Shown here piece after piece: positions 1-8,950 of a stretch of DNA of 20,000 nt. The position numbers and the translations under genes were made by a program. The stretch covers positions 1-20,000 of the forward strand of contig SEYY01022001.1 in the NCBI GenBank assembly GCA_009176605.1, written 5' to 3'. The notes beneath the pieces are model-generated. The model was not told the DNA's origin, did no database searches, and saw only the letters and a list, made by a program, of their open reading frames with translations. The DNA is from Armadillidium nasatum. Its lineage: Eukaryota; Arthropoda; Malacostraca; Isopoda; Armadillidiidae. The first letter of the stretch is position 1, and each line of letters begins with the position of its first letter.

Positions 1-177
1 ATGGATGGCGACTTTGATCCCACCTGTAGTAAGCATTCCGCAGATGCCCTTATTATGCATAAGTTTGCGGGGCTAAGCGCAACAGAGAACTGCCCAAATT
101 TCTCGACCCCGACCATGCCTCGAAACCTGGACCTCTCGCTTGCAAAGCAAATGCTCGATCGTTTGAGCTATGGGCCG

Positions 178-180
<3 letters not shown>
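1..180 (-). mobile_element. tRNA-Ala-like SINE head, runs off the window start
   Basis: Read on the minus strand from 180 downwards, the sequence begins like a tRNA gene. An A-box-like TAGCTCAAACGATCGAG lies at 154-170, followed by an anticodon-arm-like GCTTTGCAAGCGAGAGGTC with TGC in the loop position, and a B-box-like GGTTTCGAGGC at 117-127. The box spacing of about 43 bases is that of a pol III internal promoter. The anticodon arm resembles tRNA-Ala from memory. A non-tRNA body continues to base 1, so a tRNA-derived SINE is more likely than a tRNA gene. Its 5' end abuts an (AT)n tract, as does the SINE at 4538-4702. The 86-codon reading frame on the plus strand here is probably incidental, since it ends in translated (AT)n. 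The 3' end is outside the window. Confidence 0.5.
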
Positions 181-242
<62 letters not shown>

Positions 243-253
243 TATATATATAT
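181..253. repeat. (AT)n microsatellite
   Basis: A near-pure AT dinucleotide run with one phase slip (TAAT) near 234. It touches the 5' end of the SINE-like sequence on its left. Confidence 0.97.
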
Positions 254-362
254 TCTTTTAATTTCTTATGTGGTTGCTGAGTATTTATTTTATATTGCAG
301 CCGTGTACTTATTTTATAATCTTTAGGTTTTCATTTTAGCATTAGGTTATTGCGAGTATATT

Positions 363-384
363 TGTGTGTGTGTGTGTGTGTGTG
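363..384. repeat. (TG)n microsatellite
   Basis: Eleven perfect TG units in T-rich DNA. Confidence 0.95.
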
Positions 385-385
385 T

Positions 386-557
386 TTCTTTGAATGCGTT
401 ACACTTGGAATTTTGTTTAATTTTTTAGGTCTGTTTTAAATTTAAACTTTTGATTTTAAATTTATTTTTATTTGGTCGTTTTAAAATTAACGAAAGATTT
501 TAACGTTTTAAATTTACTTTATATTTTTGGGGGGTTTAATTCAATCCCTTGTAAGGG

Positions 558-588
<31 letters not shown>

Positions 589-769
589 GTCTTAATCATA
601 GTTATAATAATTTTAATACTAATTTTAAAAGTTTTAATTTTAATTTTAATTTTAATTTTTTTTTTTTAATACTACTTTTTGTTAATGTTAGTTTTTTTGT
701 GTGTGTGTCTGTGAGTGTAAATGTCTTTGTGCTAGTGTGCATGAGTGTGTACGTGCGTGTCTCTCTCTT
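386..769. repeat. T-rich spacer with poly-T and (TTTTAA)n
   Basis: No gene is visible. There is a 26-base T run at 563-588, a TTTTAA-type repeat at about 625-660 running into eight or more T, and a TG-rich stretch at 690-765 directly before the first recognisable LINE A coding sequence. Part of it may be the 5' untranslated region of LINE A, whose 5' limit I cannot place. Confidence 0.6.
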
Positions 770-807
770 TGAATGTCCAGTATGAGTAATTGTGGGGTTG
801 GGCGTAG

Positions 808-1623
808 ACGGGGGTTTCTATTACCTTTGCCAACGTTCATGGCCTTCGATCTAACCTCGCGTCCGTTGAACACCACCTCACTACCTCTCATCCTAACCTT
901 TTGCTTCTGTCTGAGACCCAGCTGGACAGGGATTCTTTCTCTAGCAATCTTAATGTCTCTAACTACAACTTTTTTCACAATTTCCGTCTAAATGGTGGAG
1001 TCTGTGCCTATATTAACATTAACACTCCTGTGACACGTCTCGTAAATCTAGAATCTCCTAATTTCGATGTTTTATGGCTTAAAATCTGTCTTCCTACTAC
1101 AATTATCTTGTGTTTCTGCTACTGCTCCCCTAATGGAACAGATTTTCCAGTTTTTTTTCAATATCTTACTACTACTCACGAGACTGTCACTTCTTATCCA
1201 AATGCTGAAGTCCTCTATTTAGGGGATTTCAACGTACACCACACTGAGTGGTTGGGTTCCTCTCATACTGATACAGGTGGGAGGGAGGCCAAATCATTCA
1301 GCATTCTTAACGATCTGGAGCAGTTGATTAGGGAACCCACACACATTCCAGATCGTCCTAACCAATTCTTGAATACACTTGATTTATGCTTCACCACTAC
1401 TCCTTCTAGTTATAAATAAACCATTTTCCCTCCTATTGGTAACTCTGACCATATAGCTCTTAGTTATAATGCTTTCTCTCCAACAGCTCCACCATGCCCT
1501 AAACGTACTTTCTGGCACTTTAATCGGGCTAATTGGGGGCAATGCGCCGCTTCTTTGCTAACTATCATTGGAGTGAATCTTGCTTTGTCTCGGGGGACGC
1601 TTCTGTCTCTGCTGAAAAGGTAG
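808..1623 (+). pseudogene. LINE A endonuclease domain
   Basis: Frame starting at 808. This is the exonuclease-endonuclease-phosphatase fold used by non-LTR elements to nick target DNA before target-primed reverse transcription. Visible motifs in order are FANVHGLRSN with the catalytic Asn (826-855), LLLSETQLD with the catalytic Glu (913), the CYCSPNG segment, LGDFNVHHTEW (GDFN at 1222-1233) and SDHIALS (SDH at 1444-1452). All expected catalytic residues are present. A TAA at 1417-1419 falls between GDFN and SDH, so the domain is split even though the same frame continues to 1621. No convincing ATG precedes it: in-frame stops lie at 787 and 805, so the true start is upstream in another frame or lost. 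Confidence 0.88.
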
Positions 1624-2238
1624 GGGCCGTAATCCTTGACGGGATGGGCAGATTCATTCCATCTTCAACTAAATCTTTTTCTCCTCAAAATCCATGGTTC
1701 GATGGCAACTGTTCTCTTGCCCTTCGGGAGAGAGACAATGCTTATCGTGAATGGAAAAACTCTCCTTTTCTTATCACCCTCGCTAATTTTCATTCAGCTC
1801 TGAATCGGTGCAGGGATGTTGGACTAAGCGTACTTTCGTAAAAGGAAGTGCGCTGACCTCCATGGCTCTCCAACTGATAAAAATTTCTAGCCTCTAGTCA
1901 AAAATATCTCTAACAACTTCTGTAAATCTGCCTTTCCTCCTCTTATTCGCTCTGATGGTTCTGTAGCTAATACTCCTTCTGAAAAGGCTAATCTCTTCGG
2001 CCTCCTTTTTTCATCTAATTCCACCCTGCTCGATTCTGACATCCCTCCTCCTACTCCTTCTCCTCTCAGGTGTCCCATGTCTCTACCTGTAATTACTCAT
2101 GATCGGGTGCATGGGATCCTGAAATCTATGAACGTCAGGAAGGCCAGTGGCCCGGATGGCATTCCCCCTCGTGTTCTGAGGGAGTGTGCTTCCGAGTTAG
2201 GCGCCTGTCCTCGTTCAGCTCTACTCTCTATGCCTTAA
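1533..2238 (+). pseudogene. LINE A endonuclease-RT linker
   Basis: The linker is read in two frames. From 1533 a segment contains SGDASVSAEKV and SFSPQNPWFDGNCS, typical of the region between endonuclease and reverse transcriptase in this LINE group, and stops at 1839. From about 1842 the coding sequence resumes in another frame, reaching FPPLIRSDGSV, SEKANLFGLLFSSNS and KASGPDGIPPRVL (the start of the reverse transcriptase fingers) before a TAA at 2236-2238. At least two frameshifts are needed to join these parts. It adjoins the RT frame directly. Confidence 0.8.
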
Positions 2239-2239
2239 T

Positions 2240-3271
2240 ACTAATACTTTTCCTCAATGCTGGAAGCGTGCATTTGTTCAGCCGATCCCGAAAAAAGGTA
2301 GCCGCTCTGATCCTTCTAACTATCGACCTATAGCTCTCACTTGTGTTCTATCTAAAATTTTTGAAACTCTCCTCAACTCTCATTTCCTGGATCATTTGGA
2401 GTCTCATTCTCTTCTCTCAGATCACCAGTATGGCTTTCGTCGCTCGAGGTCAACTGGTGACATACTCTCCTATCTTACTGATCTATGGTCTTCTGCCCTT
2501 AGGGACTTCGGGGAGTCTTGTGTGGTGGCGCTTGACATATCCAAGGCTTTTGACCGGGTATGGCATGCGTCGCTGCTCTCCAAGCTCCCTTCCTTTGGGT
2601 TTCCTCCTTCCCTTTGCTTACTCTTGTCTAGTTTTCTCTCAGATCGTTCCATTTCGGCAATTGTAGATGGAGCGACCTCTTCCTCTTTTTCTGTCAACTG
2701 TGGTGTTCCTCAGGGTTCTGTTTTATCTCCAACCTTATTCTTACTTTTCATTAACGATCTTCTCAACTGCACTTCTAACTCTGTTCACTCTTATGCTGAT
2801 GACTCAACTCTACATTCTTCTACTCATTTCAAATCTGCTCCCTCTTTTGCTTCTAGACTTGCTTCTCGTCTTCAACTTTCCGATTCTATTCTTGCCGATC
2901 TGGATGGAATTTCCCGGTGGGGACATAGCAACCTTGTGAAATTCAACTCTTTAAAAACTCAACTTCTTTACATCTCCCTCTCAAAAACACCTCCTAACTT
3001 TCCTATCCTCTTCGATGGCTCTCCCGTCTCACCTGTAAATAACATTAACATTCTTGGTCTAAACATAAACAACAAACTGTCTTGGAAACCACATATCACA
3101 ATGGTTGCTAAAGCGGCCTCTAAGAAGCTGGGAGTTCTGTTCAGGTTGCGAGAGTTTTTTTCTTCTGAGCAGTTACTCCAGATATATAAGAGTCTTTTTT
3201 GCCCTTGTATGGAGTACTGTTCTCTGTTCTCACATTTGGGGGGGCTCTGGCTCCTCCTCTCTTTTGGATAG
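2240..3271 (+). pseudogene. LINE A reverse transcriptase domain
   Basis: About 340 codons are open in one frame. Motifs in order are QPIPKKGSRSDPSNYRPIAL, DHQYGFRRSRSTGD, ALDISKAFDRVWH with the first catalytic Asp, NCGVPQGSVLSPTLFLLFIN, HSYADDSTLHSS (YADD at 2792-2803, the remaining catalytic Asp pair), and LGLNINNKLSWKPHI of the thumb region. All key residues are intact, unlike in LINEs C and D of this window. The stop at 3269 follows a run of seven G at 3237-3243; in the next frame the family's C-terminal sequence continues, so a homopolymer slip (true mutation or assembly error) ends the frame. Confidence 0.92.
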
Positions 3272-3587
3272 GGTTGAGTCAAAAGCTATGATATTAATAA
3301 ACTGTTCCCTACTTTCAAACTCTCTTGACCCTCTGTCCCTGCGACGTGACGTTGGCTCGCTATCTCTTTTCTACAGGTACTACAATGGAAGGTGCTCTAG
3401 GGAATTGGCCTCTCGCATTCCTCCACCGTTGCGTCGTCCTCGTTGCACGAGGGGTGCCCTGCTTTCGCACCAATTTTGTGTGGACGTAGGAGAATCCCAG
3501 GCTAGCCCGTTGTGGTACCTCCTTCTTTCCAGCCACCTCTATTCTGTGGAATTCTCTACCATCTTCTATTTTTCCAACTGTATTTAA
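3237..3587 (+). pseudogene. LINE A C-terminal region, frameshifted
   Basis: The continuation of the LINE A protein in a different frame. It contains GSGSSSLLDRVESKAM, LDPLSLRRDVGSLSLFYRYY and ELASRIPPPLRRPRCTRG, all characteristic of the C-terminus of this LINE family as I remember it. It ends with a TAA at 3585-3587. After about 3450 the sequence departs from the usual pattern, so another small indel is likely. The 3' untranslated region that follows is TG-rich and ends in poly-A at 3723-3734. Confidence 0.82.
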
Positions 3588-3725
3588 TCTTCCACTCTTC
3601 AAGGCTTCCGTCTGCGCCCACCTGAGGGCTGTGCGTTAGGTGTGTGTGTTTGTGTGAGTTTGTCCTTGTGTGTGTGTCCCCCTCCTTGAAAAGGGCTCTG
3701 CCCGTGAGTGGTGGCATTTTGTAAA

Positions 3726-3832
<107 letters not shown>

Positions 3833-3833
3833 C

Positions 3834-3876
3834 CTCTGGTGGGCAAAGGCTGGAGGCCTACCAATATCCACCAGAG
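3834..3876. other. Hairpin at the 3' end of LINE B
   Basis: CTCTGGTGG at 3834-3842 and its perfect complement CCACCAGAG at 3868-3876 enclose a 25-base loop. It sits at the very 3' end of LINE B, next to the (AT)n tract, where some non-LTR elements carry a structure recognised by their reverse transcriptase. Confidence 0.7.
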
Positions 3877-4537
3877 TTGGGAACAGTCGGATCTGGTAGC
3901 TAATAGCCGACGTGATCCGATAAACACGTCGTTTAAAAGTATGCAAGCTAATGAAAGTTGGGAAAACAGATACACGGTGTTTGAAAGTGCCCAAGTCATA
4001 GGTAGTTGGGAAAATAGATGAAGGAAGTGTGTTCAAGACTTTACCAGTAGAGTACATGTAAGATTGATCATAGTGGTTAAGTCTGGGGTCGGAGAGTTTG
4101 ACAGAGAAAGCATGAGACTGTGTAGAAAATCGTGTCGCACGAGCCCTTCTCAATGGAGGAGGTATGCGACGTGAGAGTTCAGAAGAGCATTGTCCGTAGT
4201 AATAGCGATAGTATAGAGAGAGTAGCACAACAATTCGGAGGGCAGAAAGAAATAGGAGAGAGTTAGAAAAAACAGGAGAGCTGATGAGACGAAAAACCCT
4301 AGACTACACCTTCTAAAGGAGAGCTGTATGAGTGGAACCACCCTAGAAGTGTGAAGAATACTCCATACAGGGGCGAACAACACCCGTATACAGAGCAGGC
4401 AACCGGAATGTTGTAAAAAAAACTAAGAAGACGCCTCAGAACCTTCAACCTTTTAGAAGCTTGTTTAGAAAGAGAGTAATGGGATCTTCCCAAGAAAGAT
4501 CACGAGAAAAAAAGCACCGAAAATACTGAGGAAAAAA
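3877..4537 (-). pseudogene. LINE B C-terminal and RT thumb region
   Basis: Minus-strand coding remnants in several frames. From the N-terminal side they read RDLSWEDPI near 4480-4505, KRLKVLRRLL, YGVFFTLLGWFHSYS (about 4310-4370) and YYRYYYGQCSSEL with RRIPPPLRRARATR (4130-4220). The last match the same positions in LINE A. The segment is interrupted by frameshifts near 4230-4300. It is cut on its N-terminal side by the SINE at 4538. Confidence 0.8.
3931..4026. repeat. 48 bp tandem duplication in LINE B C-terminal region
   Basis: Two diverged copies (3931-3978 and 3979-4026) share GTTT(A/G)AAAGT at the start and AGTTGGGAAAA(C/T)AGAT later. The period of 48 keeps the frame, so the protein carries a repeated 16-residue motif, seen as TFKHRV and TFKRRV after similar FPT words. 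LINE D keeps a sequence like the second copy near 16213-16245. Confidence 0.75.
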
Positions 4538-4701
4538 TTTTTTTTTTTATTACAAGTTCACATTTCAAGGGTATTGCCCTATTCGAGGAGAGGAACTTTT
4601 CTAGGTAGTATATACCTAGGATCCCGAAGTGGGATCGATCCGGCGCCCTCAAGCACGTGAGTCAATCACCCTACCGTTTGAGCCACGGTAGACGGCTAAT
4701 A

Positions 4702-4702
<1 letters not shown>
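4538..4702 (-). mobile_element. tRNA-derived SINE inserted in LINE B
   Basis: On the minus strand a tRNA-like head begins near 4697 with A-box TGGCTCAAACGGTAG. It continues with an anticodon-arm-like GATTGACTCACGTGCTTGAG and has B-box GGATCGATCCC, fitting the pol III consensus (GGTTCGANNCC) with one change. A body of about 80 bases follows, including an inverted repeat CTAGGTA/TACCTAG (4601-4619), and the element ends in an A tail (T run at 4538-4548 on the plus strand). It is about 165 bp long, a normal SINE size. Six A directly beyond the tail could belong to the target. No clear target-site duplication is visible because the 5' side runs into (AT)n. A functional tRNA is unlikely because no acceptor stem closes it. 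Confidence 0.75.
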
Positions 4703-4771
<69 letters not shown>

Positions 4772-4784
4772 ATATATATAATAT
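4703..4784. repeat. (AT)n microsatellite
   Basis: About 82 bases of AT with phase slips (TAAT) near 4763-4782. It separates the SINE 5' end from the cassette end. Confidence 0.96.
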
Positions 4785-4803
4785 TAGTGATGGATCGGAT
4801 ACT
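4785..4803. repeat. Cassette end TAGTGATGGATCGGATAC (single end)
   Basis: TAGTGATGGATCGGAT follows the (AT)n tract and matches the conserved end of the cassettes at 7408, 10483 and 12047. LINE B sequence resumes right after it at about 4804. Only one end is present, so this is a truncated copy or a solo junction. Confidence 0.7.
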
Positions 4804-5728
4804 CGAGTTTAGTGTTTTCGAAGAAAATAGCATAGTTGTGTGGAAGATTGTGTTGAATAGAAAGATGAAGGAATTGAGTTTTTGAGCCATTGAAAAGGAC
4901 CATGTTTTCTCTGCCTCAATTTGAAATATGAGAAAGATCACAGGTCAGTTGCTCCAAGGCCATCCTTCTTGAATCTATCAACTGCTGTTTGGAGGGACGT
5001 CTTTCAAATTGAAAAGAGTAATGAAGGGTGGAGTCATCGCCATAGGAGTGTATAGGAGAAAGTAATAGAGAGAAGGTCATTGATGAAAATTAGAAAAAGA
5101 GTTGGGGAAGGACAGATCCTTGAGGAACACGACTATTTATAGATTTATTGGAAGAACGGTGGCCGTCTACAACAGCTGCTATAGAACAACCAGAAAGGAA
5201 ATTAGAGAGAAAGTTACAGAGAGAAGTATAGATTCCGAAAGCGGGAAGTTTTGAAATCAAAGCCATGTACCAGACCCTATCGAAGGCTTTCGATATGTCT
5301 AGCCCCTCAGCGTAAAACTGAAGAGCGGAGGACCAAGAGTCAGAAAGTGGGGGAAAGATGATCACCAGCAGAACGTTCTTTACGAAAACCATACTGGCCA
5401 TCAGTGATAAGATTAGAAGAATTGAGATGTTTCCAAATCTTCCTGTTAAGGATAGATTCGAAAACTTTAGAAAGAACAGAGGTTAAAGAAATGTTAAGAT
5501 AGTTAGAGGGTTGAGAGGCGTCCCCCTTCTTCGGCACAGGCTGAATGAGTACATGTTTCCAGCAAGAAGGGAATGTCGAAGTGGAGAGACAGAGACGAAG
5601 TAGTTTACCGAGGCAGGGTGCAAACTCTGAAGCACAAGTTTTGAGAACCGCAGGAGGAATACAATCAAGACCATACGCCTTCTTAGTGTTAATCTCAGAG
5701 AGAGCAGAAATGTCATCTTAAGAAGAAA
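4804..5728 (-). pseudogene. LINE B reverse transcriptase domain
   Basis: Minus-strand frames give, in N- to C-terminal order, YGLDCIPPAVLK near 5640-5690, PVPKKGDASQPSNYLNISLT (about 5480-5537), TDGQYGFRKERSAGD, LDISKAFDRVWYMALISKLP (about 5245-5310), SRVPQGSVL near 5105, and then in another frame the catalytic motif YGDD at 5033-5044. YGDD is an allowed F/YxDD variant and differs from YADD in LINE A. At least four frame changes occur. The domain ends at the inserted block at 4803. Confidence 0.87.
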
Positions 5729-6340
5729 TTACAATGTTAGGCGTAAATGAGTTGGAGGGGATTGAAGGAGGAGGTATAGCTCCGGAATCGTATAAAGTAG
5801 AGTTAGAGGCAAAAGTTTGAGTTCAGCTTCAGAGGATGGTAAAACAGCAGTTGTGCCATCAGAAAAAACTAGGGGAGGGAAAGTGGAAGATGCAAAGTTA
5901 GAGTAGACATTTTTTACAAAAGGCCAGAAAGGGCGAGAGGAAGAAGAACCAGAAAGATTATTGTATTTACGACGGAGAAAAGAGTGTTTGGTATCTCGAA
6001 GAAAAGATTTTGCACAATTCCGAGATGAAATAAGTTGAATGAGTTTTAGGAGTTTGAAGATAACGGTAATCTCTGAAGACAGCATCCCTGCAGCGAATAG
6101 CCAGAGAATAAGTATAGAGTTAAACATAGATTTGTTAGGTTTAATTGAAGAGAAAGAATATGGAATGTGCGCCTCCATGACAGAGAGAATCTCCTCGGTT
6201 ATGCGCTCTGCACACTCAGAGGGCCCCTCCCATGGAAGCAGTAATTATCCTATGGGAAATAAGTGAAGTGCAATCGCAAGTCAGACCAGTTAGCATCACC
6301 GAATTGCCAGAAACGTCTCCTCGCCGAAACCTGGAGCCGT
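5729..6340 (-). pseudogene. LINE B endonuclease-RT linker
   Basis: The minus frame 6178-5729 contains YSFSSIKPNKSMFN, ISSRNCAKSFLRD, SSRPFWPFVKNVYSNF and STFPPLVFSDG. These align in order with the LINE A linker (PWFDGN, RTFVKR-like and LVKNIS-like words, FPPLIRSDG). The frame breaks near 5729 and again near 6180-6340. LINE C carries the homologous segment at 13380-13660. Confidence 0.78.
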
Positions 6341-7158
6341 TCATGCGGAAGACTTGAAGAGACAGAACAAAGATACGGAGATAAGAAGGTGATCGGATGA
6401 ACTCAGAGGAGGAAAGAGTTTAATAGTATAAGGAAAAGGATAAGTGGTTAAAAAAAGATCAAGTATGTTGGGTTCACCACCTAGGCGGTCAGGGATACGA
6501 GTAGGGAGATGCACCAACTGCTCAAGGTTTTTCTGGATAGAAAAGTCGTAGGCGAGTTCACCAGCTGGATCATGAGAACTAGGTGAAAGCCATTGGCGGT
6601 AGTGAACATTGAAATCACCTAAAAGGATGATTTCGGAGAAAGGAGAAAGAGAAAGAATATGCTTCATTTTGGAGTTTAAATAGTTGAAGAATTTAAGATA
6701 GTCAGTAGAATTAGTAGATAAATAGACAGAACAAATAAATTTTTAATAGTAGAATTGCAGGAAAGTTTAAGCCATAGAGTAGAGAAATCAAAAGACTCCA
6801 TATTAGAGACACGAGAGCAAATAACACCGTTGCACACATGAGCAACATCAGCCTTTGGCTGAAGATAGAAGATAGAAACAGTATAAGATTTGCTGTCAGC
6901 ACACTCAAGCACCTGAGTTTCGATTAACAACAAGAGATGAAGTTTAGAAAAAGAGAGATGGTGTTCGACAAAGGGGAAATTAGCAAAAAGACAGTGAATG
7001 TTACAGAAATTAATGAAAAAAGAACACCGTGCATCGGGGCAAGCCGGACGCGGGATCCTGGCAGCACCATCCCCATCATCGGAGGCCAGCAACCCCCAAG
7101 GGATGATGGGGTGAGGAGTGGATGATGGGCATTTTTTGGATGCCGCCCCTCGAAGCAT
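6341..7158 (-). pseudogene. LINE B endonuclease domain
   Basis: Two minus frames meet near 6670. The upstream part (7158-6676) has NFCNIHCLFANFPFVEHHL and LLLLIETQV with the catalytic Glu. The downstream part (6667-6341) has IILLGDFNVHYRQWL, LVHLPTRIPDR and SSSDHLLISVS. Asn, Glu, GDFN and SDH of the active site are thus still readable. The CYCSPN segment expected between ETQ and GDFN is replaced by a decayed hydrophobic stretch. The N-terminal leader before NFCNIH (PIIPWGLLASDDGDG and following) is in the same frame and could be part of the original protein. Confidence 0.85.
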
Positions 7159-7407
7159 CTCCTAGGATGCTTTGAGTTTCGCTATTTTTTGTAATTTTTT
7201 TTATAAAGGTAATATAAGAATGAGAGCTTGTAAATTTGTGGGAACATGTGAAGAGATGAGGTGGAGAGGTAGTGGGAGCATAGACACTCCAATATGAGGC
7301 GAGGGTACAGTAGAGACCCTCTGAGAAGGTGAAGCGCGAATAGGAACGAACCAAAGGACAAGGGAGTGAAACGGAATGGTCTAGCCCATACTATTACAGT
7401 ATATAAT

Positions 7408-7837
<430 letters not shown>

Positions 7838-7864
7838 GTTACTTTTTTTTTCGTTTTTTAGTAA

Positions 7865-7979
7865 AACCTAACCTAACCTAACCTAACCTAACCTAACCTA
7901 ACCTAACCTAACCTAACCTAACCTAACCTAACCTAACCTAACCTAACCTAACCTAACCTAACCTAACCTAACCTAACCT
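7865..7979. repeat. Interstitial (TTAGG)n telomeric array
   Basis: 23 perfect AACCT units (115 bp), i.e. TTAGG on the minus strand, the arthropod telomere repeat. The orientation is that of a left chromosome end, with the inside to the right. It is followed on the right by a degenerate telomere-like minisatellite and preceded by T-rich bases and the palindrome. Confidence 0.95.
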
Positions 7980-7991
7980 CGTAACGGCCAT

Positions 7992-8116
7992 CAATTTGAC
8001 CTAACCTGTATTTACACCTACGGTCAGCAAGTTGGCCTAACCTAGACTAAGACCTAAGCCAGGCAAGTTCGCCTAACCTTCTCTTAAGCCTAAGGCCAAG
8101 CAAGTTGACCTAACCT
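7992..8116. repeat. 36-37 bp telomere-like minisatellite
   Basis: The word CAA(G/T)TT(G/C)(A/G)CCTAACCT recurs at 7992, 8028, 8064 and 8101 (steps 36, 36, 37). The intervening bases are also related (CCTA-, AAGCC-type words). Each unit keeps one CCTAACCT, so the array looks derived from, or captured with, telomeric DNA. Confidence 0.8.
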
Positions 8117-8162
8117 GGAAAAAAGGCTTTGTTGAAGCAAAATCGATATTAGTAAATCTAAC

Positions 8163-8390
8163 CTATTGAAAATTTGAAATATCCTTTAAAATTTGCTTAA
8201 ATAAATCTTCGTTATTTTTGTGTCTTTGCCTCCAAATAAATTCGCATATATATGAGTCCACCATACCTCTTCGAGTCCCACGATGGCGTTTATTTCGGAC
8301 TTTCAATACCTGCCAAGTAGCTTCTATTTTTTGGGTATGTGCCGAAGTTTGAGGATCTACGAAATTTTTCGAATGATTCACAGTTAAATA
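8163..8390 (-). pseudogene. Merlin (ISXO2-like / IS1595-type) transposase C-terminal fragment
   Basis: The minus frame gives LTVNHSKNFVDPQTSAHTQ, then KIEATWQVLKVRN, then DSYICEFIWRQRHKNNEDLF and ILKDI before a TAG at 8163. The spaced signature of VNHS-NFVDP-AHT-IE-TW-LK followed by Y-EF-WR is that of the DDE domain of ISXO2-like transposases, which in animals belong to the Merlin superfamily (from memory). The Glu and Lys of IEATWQVLK include the final catalytic position. An in-frame stop just upstream (about 8400) and the loss of the earlier domain, where a D-GW-AY type motif is expected, show it is a remnant. It lies next to the telomere-like repeats; no terminal inverted repeats were identified. 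Confidence 0.75.
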
Positions 8391-8852
8391 TTATGTTGTT
8401 GGAAAAAATGTATAGCACTCTTTTCATCTTTGATGTTGCTATAAAGTTCAAATAGATCAATCATAACTGAAATTATAACCAAAATTAAAATTAAAAATTA
8501 ACTTTAAGTTTAACACTTAATCTAGACGTAGCCAACTCCGTTTAGGTTACACGAAATATATAATTCTACGAGTGTTAATGAAACTCCAATATAATTAACT
8601 TTAAAAACTCTTTCTAATACACTTGATTGAAACACTCTTTTAAACTAAAAATTATTAAAATCTTTAAAAAAATACAATTAAATTTGAATAAACGCAAAAG
8701 ACATCATACACATGTAATGAGATGATTACAACTGAATAAGAAATGTATCGATAATAGCATATATTTACGATTTATATCGTCAATCAATATATCGAAGAAA
8801 CAATTTATATCAACAATCGATATATCGAAGAACCACCTGAACTACAATTGAC

Positions 8853-8854
<2 letters not shown>
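8391..8854. other. AT-rich spacer with a 33 bp tandem duplication
   Basis: No gene seen. 8770-8799 and 8803-8832 are 27/30 identical (ATTTATATC...ATATCGAAGAA), carrying the same TATCGAT-type words as the palindrome at 7676-7837. The earlier part may be decayed sequence of the Merlin element. Confidence 0.6.
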
Positions 8855-8948
<94 letters not shown>

Positions 8949-8950
8949 TA
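8855..8950. repeat. (AT)n microsatellite
   Basis: About 96 bases of AT with a phase slip at 8940. Confidence 0.96.

Larger units (their letters stand above)
3833..7395 (-). mobile_element. LINE B: jockey-like retrotransposon, minus strand, interrupted
   Basis: On the minus strand, from high to low coordinates, the layout is 5' untranslated region (about 7395-7160), endonuclease, linker, reverse transcriptase, C-terminal region and a 3' hairpin. It is the same LINE group as A but clearly a different subfamily, with only partial identity in the aligned protein motifs. Many frameshifts are present. A block at 4538-4803 (SINE, (AT)n and cassette end) splits the reverse transcriptase/thumb region; LINE D (16190-17222) shows the uninterrupted sequence at the same place. 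The 5' boundary is uncertain and set by the cassette at 7408. Two perfect short inverted repeats in the 5' part (7071-7080 with 7102-7111, and AAGCATC/GGATGCTT near 7153-7172) could form hairpins in the RNA. Confidence 0.88.

Noticed and set aside
1..261. Partial protein-coding exon on the plus strand
   Set aside because: The minus strand gives a better explanation (tRNA-like head) and the frame ends in translated (AT)n.
4620..4697. Functional tRNA gene on the minus strand
   Set aside because: A and B boxes are present, but I cannot close an acceptor stem and the sequence continues into a SINE body with an A tail.
8396..8530. Earlier domains of the Merlin transposase upstream of 8390
   Set aside because: I looked for the expected D-GW-AY type words in all minus frames and found none; stops are frequent.
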